Assembly: GCF_000517105.1 (NCBI RefSeq) | Contig: NZ_KI912151.1 | Location: 876,125-940,124 of the forward strand | Direction of reading: 5' to 3' | Length of the DNA stretch: 64,000 bases | Source of the DNA: Fischerella sp. PCC 9605 | Lineage (GTDB): Bacteria; Cyanobacteriota; Cyanobacteriia; Cyanobacteriales; Nostocaceae | Part shown: piece by piece, positions 60,873-64,000 of the stretch | How positions within the stretch are numbered: position 1 is the stretch's first letter | Layout of the letters: each line of letters starts with the position of its first letter | Translations under genes and position numbers: made by a program | The notes under the pieces: model-generated | The model's database searches: none | The model's input: the letters and a program-made list of their open reading frames with translations, nothing else | Told to the model about the DNA's origin: nothing

Positions 60873-63800
60873 TTGAACATTAAAACAAACTCCGAAGATT
60901 GGGGCTATATTTTCGTAGGTTCGGCCATAGATAGTTTGATCCGCAATCTTGAAGGTAACGTTGCCCTTGAATCATATGTTGAATTTTGGGAGCGGCGAGA
61001 ATGCGCCAACGAGTTAATTTATGAATGTGTTGGTCAGAAGCCTCGCTTATTTTATGTTCGCCGTCAGGGAACTGGAAAAGAGCCAACAGAAGAAATTTGG
61101 GAATTGATCATAGCAACAGACCGAGATGATTTTCAATTACCCCGAAGATTGGAGAAGCTAGGAAAAACGTTAAGATTCAGAGCAGCTGTAAAAAAAGATG
61201 GATATGGCGGTTTAAAAATACTGTCCACTCAGTTGCTACAACCCTCACGGGGACACGCCGATGGCTATGCTGTAGCTTGTTGCTTGCGTTTGCTACCTAA
61301 CCATGAGCATCATATTGGTATTCCGCCAGGGGCGTTAGCACGGATAGCAGCCATGCCAGTCTGCGGCAATCACGTACCTACAGAAGATCAGCTCAAAGCT
61401 TGGAAAGCATTTTTGCAGGTTGAGGAAAATATTGCTAGGGCACGTCAGTTTTGTGTGCGTTTTTTGAGTCATAACTATAAATTTGGTACAAGGCGGCTTA
61501 CCTTTGAGATTGATGTAGCCTCAGCCACACTTGACGGCTTTAATCAAAATTCCTTGGATGTAGAAAACTTCTGGGAACGGGTAAAACGGGCAAAAAACGA
61601 AGAATTGAAGTTGTTCGAGACTGCTCCCACAGGAAAAAACGGTCATAACGGTCGCGAACTAGGGTCTATTGAAGAAGTTGACCCCAAGCGTTGCATCATC
61701 GGCGTCAGGCTAGAACGCGACTTAACTGATTACATAGCGGCAAAACGTTATCAACTACCAACAGCCGGATTCTTGTTTTTCGAGGCAGCTGGAGACCTCA
61801 AACAAATTCAGCGCAAAAAAGAAGCCTTGGAACAGTTAAAGCAAGGACGTACCCAAAATCCCTACTTGGGCAACTTCTTATTCGACGCTTCCCAGGCACG
61901 ACATATCAAAAAAACTGTCAAACTGCAACCAGAGGATTTGTTGTTATCCTCGGCTAATCCTGGTCAGAAAGCAGCAGTGGAAACGGTACTTGCTGCTGAG
62001 GATTTAGTTCTCATCCAAGGGCCACCAGGTACAGGCAAAACTACTGTGATTGCCGAGATTTGTTATCAAGTTGCCCTTCGGGGTGGACGCACTCTCATTG
62101 CTTCTCAAGCGAACTTAGCAGTTGATAACGCCCTCAGTCGATTAGTTCACAACCCTGTGATTCGAGCTGTGCGAAAAGGACGACCCGAGAAAGTTGGGGA
62201 GGAAGGACAGCCATTTTTGGAAGACCAAGTGATTGGCACATGGCTGCAAAATACAGCTATTGACTGTGAAACCAGTCTTGCCGAAAGGCTCAACAATGTA
62301 AGAGTTTTACGTCAATTGCTGGCATCATCACAACGATTCAAAGCGTACTTGAAAGAAGAAGAAGAATTCAATCAGAAACAAAATGAATTAAAAAATGCCA
62401 AGGCAAACTTAGAGGCAAACTGTAAAAATCAAGAAACAGCTTACAAGGAAGCCTTAGCTAACAAAACTGAGGTGGACTCCTTAATTGCAGGATTAGAGAA
62501 TCTGCTCGATACTGCACCAAACGTAAACTGGGAAAACCCAGAATTTAAAAATTTATTGTCACGTCTTCAGATCTATACAGAAGGCAATATTTTAGTAAAA
62601 AAATTTTTGGAAAATGTTCGTACAGCTATCAACTATACTCATGAACTTGGCTTGACTCGCCCTGCGCTTGGTGCATTTGGATTGGCTGTTTGGTTGCGTG
62701 AAACTGTAGCAACGAAAATTTCTGAATTTAGAACAGCACTCAATTATGCTCAGGAAGCGGCGATCGTCATGCCAGAGGTTGCGACATTGGTGCAGATGTT
62801 CAGACAGAATTCTAACTATTTGAATCAGCTACAAACAAATTATCAGCAATTCCTTAGCAAGCAACAAAATCTACAGCAAACAATCCAGATTTGGGAAAAT
62901 CGCCAACGCGAAATTGATTATATTATCGAAGCAGTTAAAGAGTGGAAATATACAGCATATGATAATCTGTATCAAATCTTAAATAATTGTCAGCAAACTG
63001 GTCTAGAATTAACAGACGAGTTAGTGGATTTACCGCTAGGTTTGTTGATGTTTGCTAATACATTAAAATTACCGCTTGTGCCCAAAAACTATAAAATTGA
63101 ACTGCCAGATTGGGAGCCATTGGCGAAGGCAATGGCTTATGAAGTGGAAGGGAGATTTATTGACCGAAAAGGTAAACAGTATAATTTTAGTTATTTTTTA
63201 CAGCAAAATTTAAGTCAGATTCCAATAGTGCTATCAAAGAGCGATCGCACCCAATGGCAGCAAATCTATCAACAGTTTAATAATTATCAACTACTCACCC
63301 CAAATCAGCGAAAATTGCTGGTTGAGAATACCCAGTTTTTTTTGGGTAGAATGCAACAGATGTATGGTGCAGCATGGCAACCAAATAATATTGATGCTAC
63401 GCTCACCCGTATTACACAAGAATTACTAGATTCCATCCTCGCAAATGCACGTAAATGTGTTATCCAAGTCAAAACAGAAGCCGAACAACAGCTTAAGCAT
63501 TTGCAAAACCAATTAAATGAACTTCAGAAAAATGACATTACCCAACAGCAAATATCCACCGCGCAATCCCAAGTAGAAAAAGCAAGACAAGATGCTAATT
63601 TGAAACTTGAACAGGTTATCAATACTTTGCAAGAACTTAACCAACAGCAAAATGTACCTGCTAAATTACGAATTATAGCTGAACAATATCTCACCAAGCA
63701 ATCAAATATTTGGGAGAAGCACCAAGAATTCTCAACACAATTACATGCTTGTGCAAGCTGTATAGCTCAGTTGGAAAGCTTAATTTCATCATTAGAGCCT

Positions 63801-64000
63801 TTTGCTGTACTGAAGATTATTAAAAACTCTTTAAATGAACATCTCCCAAGACTAGAAGAAGAAACTAAAATTTCTATACAAACACTAGAAGAATCACAAA
63901 GAAAACTACGTGAATTAGAGCAACAATTACAGCCAATACCATCAGAAAAATTAGTAGCTGAAAGAAATTGGTGGGAGATACAATGGCAAGCAATACCCGA
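60873..64000 (+). CDS. Superfamily 1 helicase/ATPase, UPF1-like (AAA_11/AAA_12), 3' end outside the window
   Basis: The frame stays open from about 60850 to the window end, 1042 codons from TTG 60873. The N-terminal region (about 1-360) is not a recognised domain but reads as ordered protein. Walker A GPPGTGKTT lies at about residue 382, followed by the Ia-like LIASQANLAVDNALSRL, an SF1 helicase of the Dna2/UPF1 branch. After it comes an unusually long insert, about residues 480-1042, rich in predicted coiled coil (LNELQKNDITQQQISTAQSQVEKARQD). No Walker B, motif IV or VI is yet reached, so these must lie beyond the window. The start codon is weak (TTG, no ribosome site). A 5' end upstream is excluded by a stop at about 60846. 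Confidence 0.7.
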   Translation, partial: MNIKTNSEDWGYIFVGSAIDSLIRNLEGNVALESYVEFWERRECANELIYECVGQKPRLFYVRRQGTGKEPTEEIWELIIATDRDDFQLPRRLEKLGKTLRFRAAVKKDGYGGLKILSTQLLQPSRGHADGYAVACCLRLLPNHEHHIGIPPGALARIAAMPVCGNHVPTEDQLKAWKAFLQVEENIARARQFCVRFLSHNYKFGTRRLTFEIDVASATLDGFNQNSLDVENFWERVKRAKNEELKLFETAPTGKNGHNGRELGSIEEVDPKRCIIGVRLERDLTDYIAAKRYQLPTAGFLFFEAAGDLKQIQRKKEALEQLKQGRTQNPYLGNFLFDASQARHIKKTVKLQPEDLLLSSANPGQKAAVETVLAAEDLVLIQGPPGTGKTTVIAEICYQVALRGGRTLIASQANLAVDNALSRLVHNPVIRAVRKGRPEKVGEEGQPFLEDQVIGTWLQNTAIDCETSLAERLNNVRVLRQLLASSQRFKAYLKEEEEFNQKQNELKNAKANLEANCKNQETAYKEALANKTEVDSLIAGLENLLDTAPNVNWENPEFKNLLSRLQIYTEGNILVKKFLENVRTAINYTHELGLTRPALGAFGLAVWLRETVATKISEFRTALNYAQEAAIVMPEVATLVQMFRQNSNYLNQLQTNYQQFLSKQQNLQQTIQIWENRQREIDYIIEAVKEWKYTAYDNLYQILNNCQQTGLELTDELVDLPLGLLMFANTLKLPLVPKNYKIELPDWEPLAKAMAYEVEGRFIDRKGKQYNFSYFLQQNLSQIPIVLSKSDRTQWQQIYQQFNNYQLLTPNQRKLLVENTQFFLGRMQQMYGAAWQPNNIDATLTRITQELLDSILANARKCVIQVKTEAEQQLKHLQNQLNELQKNDITQQQISTAQSQVEKARQDANLKLEQVINTLQELNQQQNVPAKLRIIAEQYLTKQSNIWEKHQEFSTQLHACASCIAQLESLISSLEPFAVLKIIKNSLNEHLPRLEEETKISIQTLEESQRKLRELEQQLQPIPSEKLVAERNWWEIQWQAIP

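Noticed and set aside
60880-61086. A minus-strand frame at the helicase 5' end
   Set aside because: Antisense to the long open helicase frame and not protein-like.

Overview
The window reads as chromosomal DNA of a filamentous, probably heterocyst-forming cyanobacterium (Nostocales). Signs of this are the many HIP1 octamers (GCGATCGC), the TTAGTAG/GTTAGTGG-type short tandem repeats between genes, and cyanobacterial families such as GlgC of 429 residues, DUF3598, DUF3611, DUF1824, DUF3155, a CCB1-like cytochrome b6f assembly protein and a Hik2/CSK-like kinase. No species can be named from sequence alone.

Positions 1 to about 7980 look like the right end of an integrated plasmid-like element. 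On the minus strand it carries a tyrosine integrase, a small ribbon-helix-helix protein, a 1050-residue primase/helicase-type replication protein, a CoiA-like nuclease-fold protein and a DUF3102-like protein. It ends at a tRNA-Pro relic that probably marks the attachment site. Two features stand out. A heptamer, GTCGGCA, is repeated 11 times within 300 bp inside the replication gene, like iterons embedded in a gene. The leader of the same gene is a 42-bp tandem array in which each unit has its own Shine-Dalgarno sequence, ATG and an 11-codon mini-ORF. A candidate counter-transcript with its own terminator runs opposite this leader.

Positions 8-35 kb are mostly housekeeping genes: a membrane protein, a DnaJ-type co-chaperone, glgC, a subtilisin-like protease with a separate propeptide-like protein, an IS605-type tnpB, def, an ftsX-like gene, aat, rpsN, nth, rseP, an azoreductase/AraC pair, serS, a PadR regulator with a CCB1-like gene, a Hik2-like kinase, and two paralogous envelope proteins, one with SLH domains. 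MITE-like elements and hairpin-forming repeats fill the gaps.

Positions 35.5-47 kb hold a large HTH-NACHT STAND ATPase, a likely defence gene, divergent from a 55-residue single-pass membrane protein with its own terminator. Then come sbcC, a cyclic-nucleotide-binding protein, a four-helix-bundle protein flanked by inverted repeats, and a large MFS/HEAT protein gene interrupted by one in-frame stop.

Positions 47-64 kb carry infC, a tnpB relic, an ABC-F ATPase, DUF1824, a prohibitin-like SPFH protein divergent from an ABC exporter, a FAD oxidoreductase, a large SLH protein with an aspartate run, an MFS exporter bracketed by two copies of a palindromic operator-like site, a frameshifted histone-deacetylase-family gene, and a UPF1-like helicase that runs off the window.
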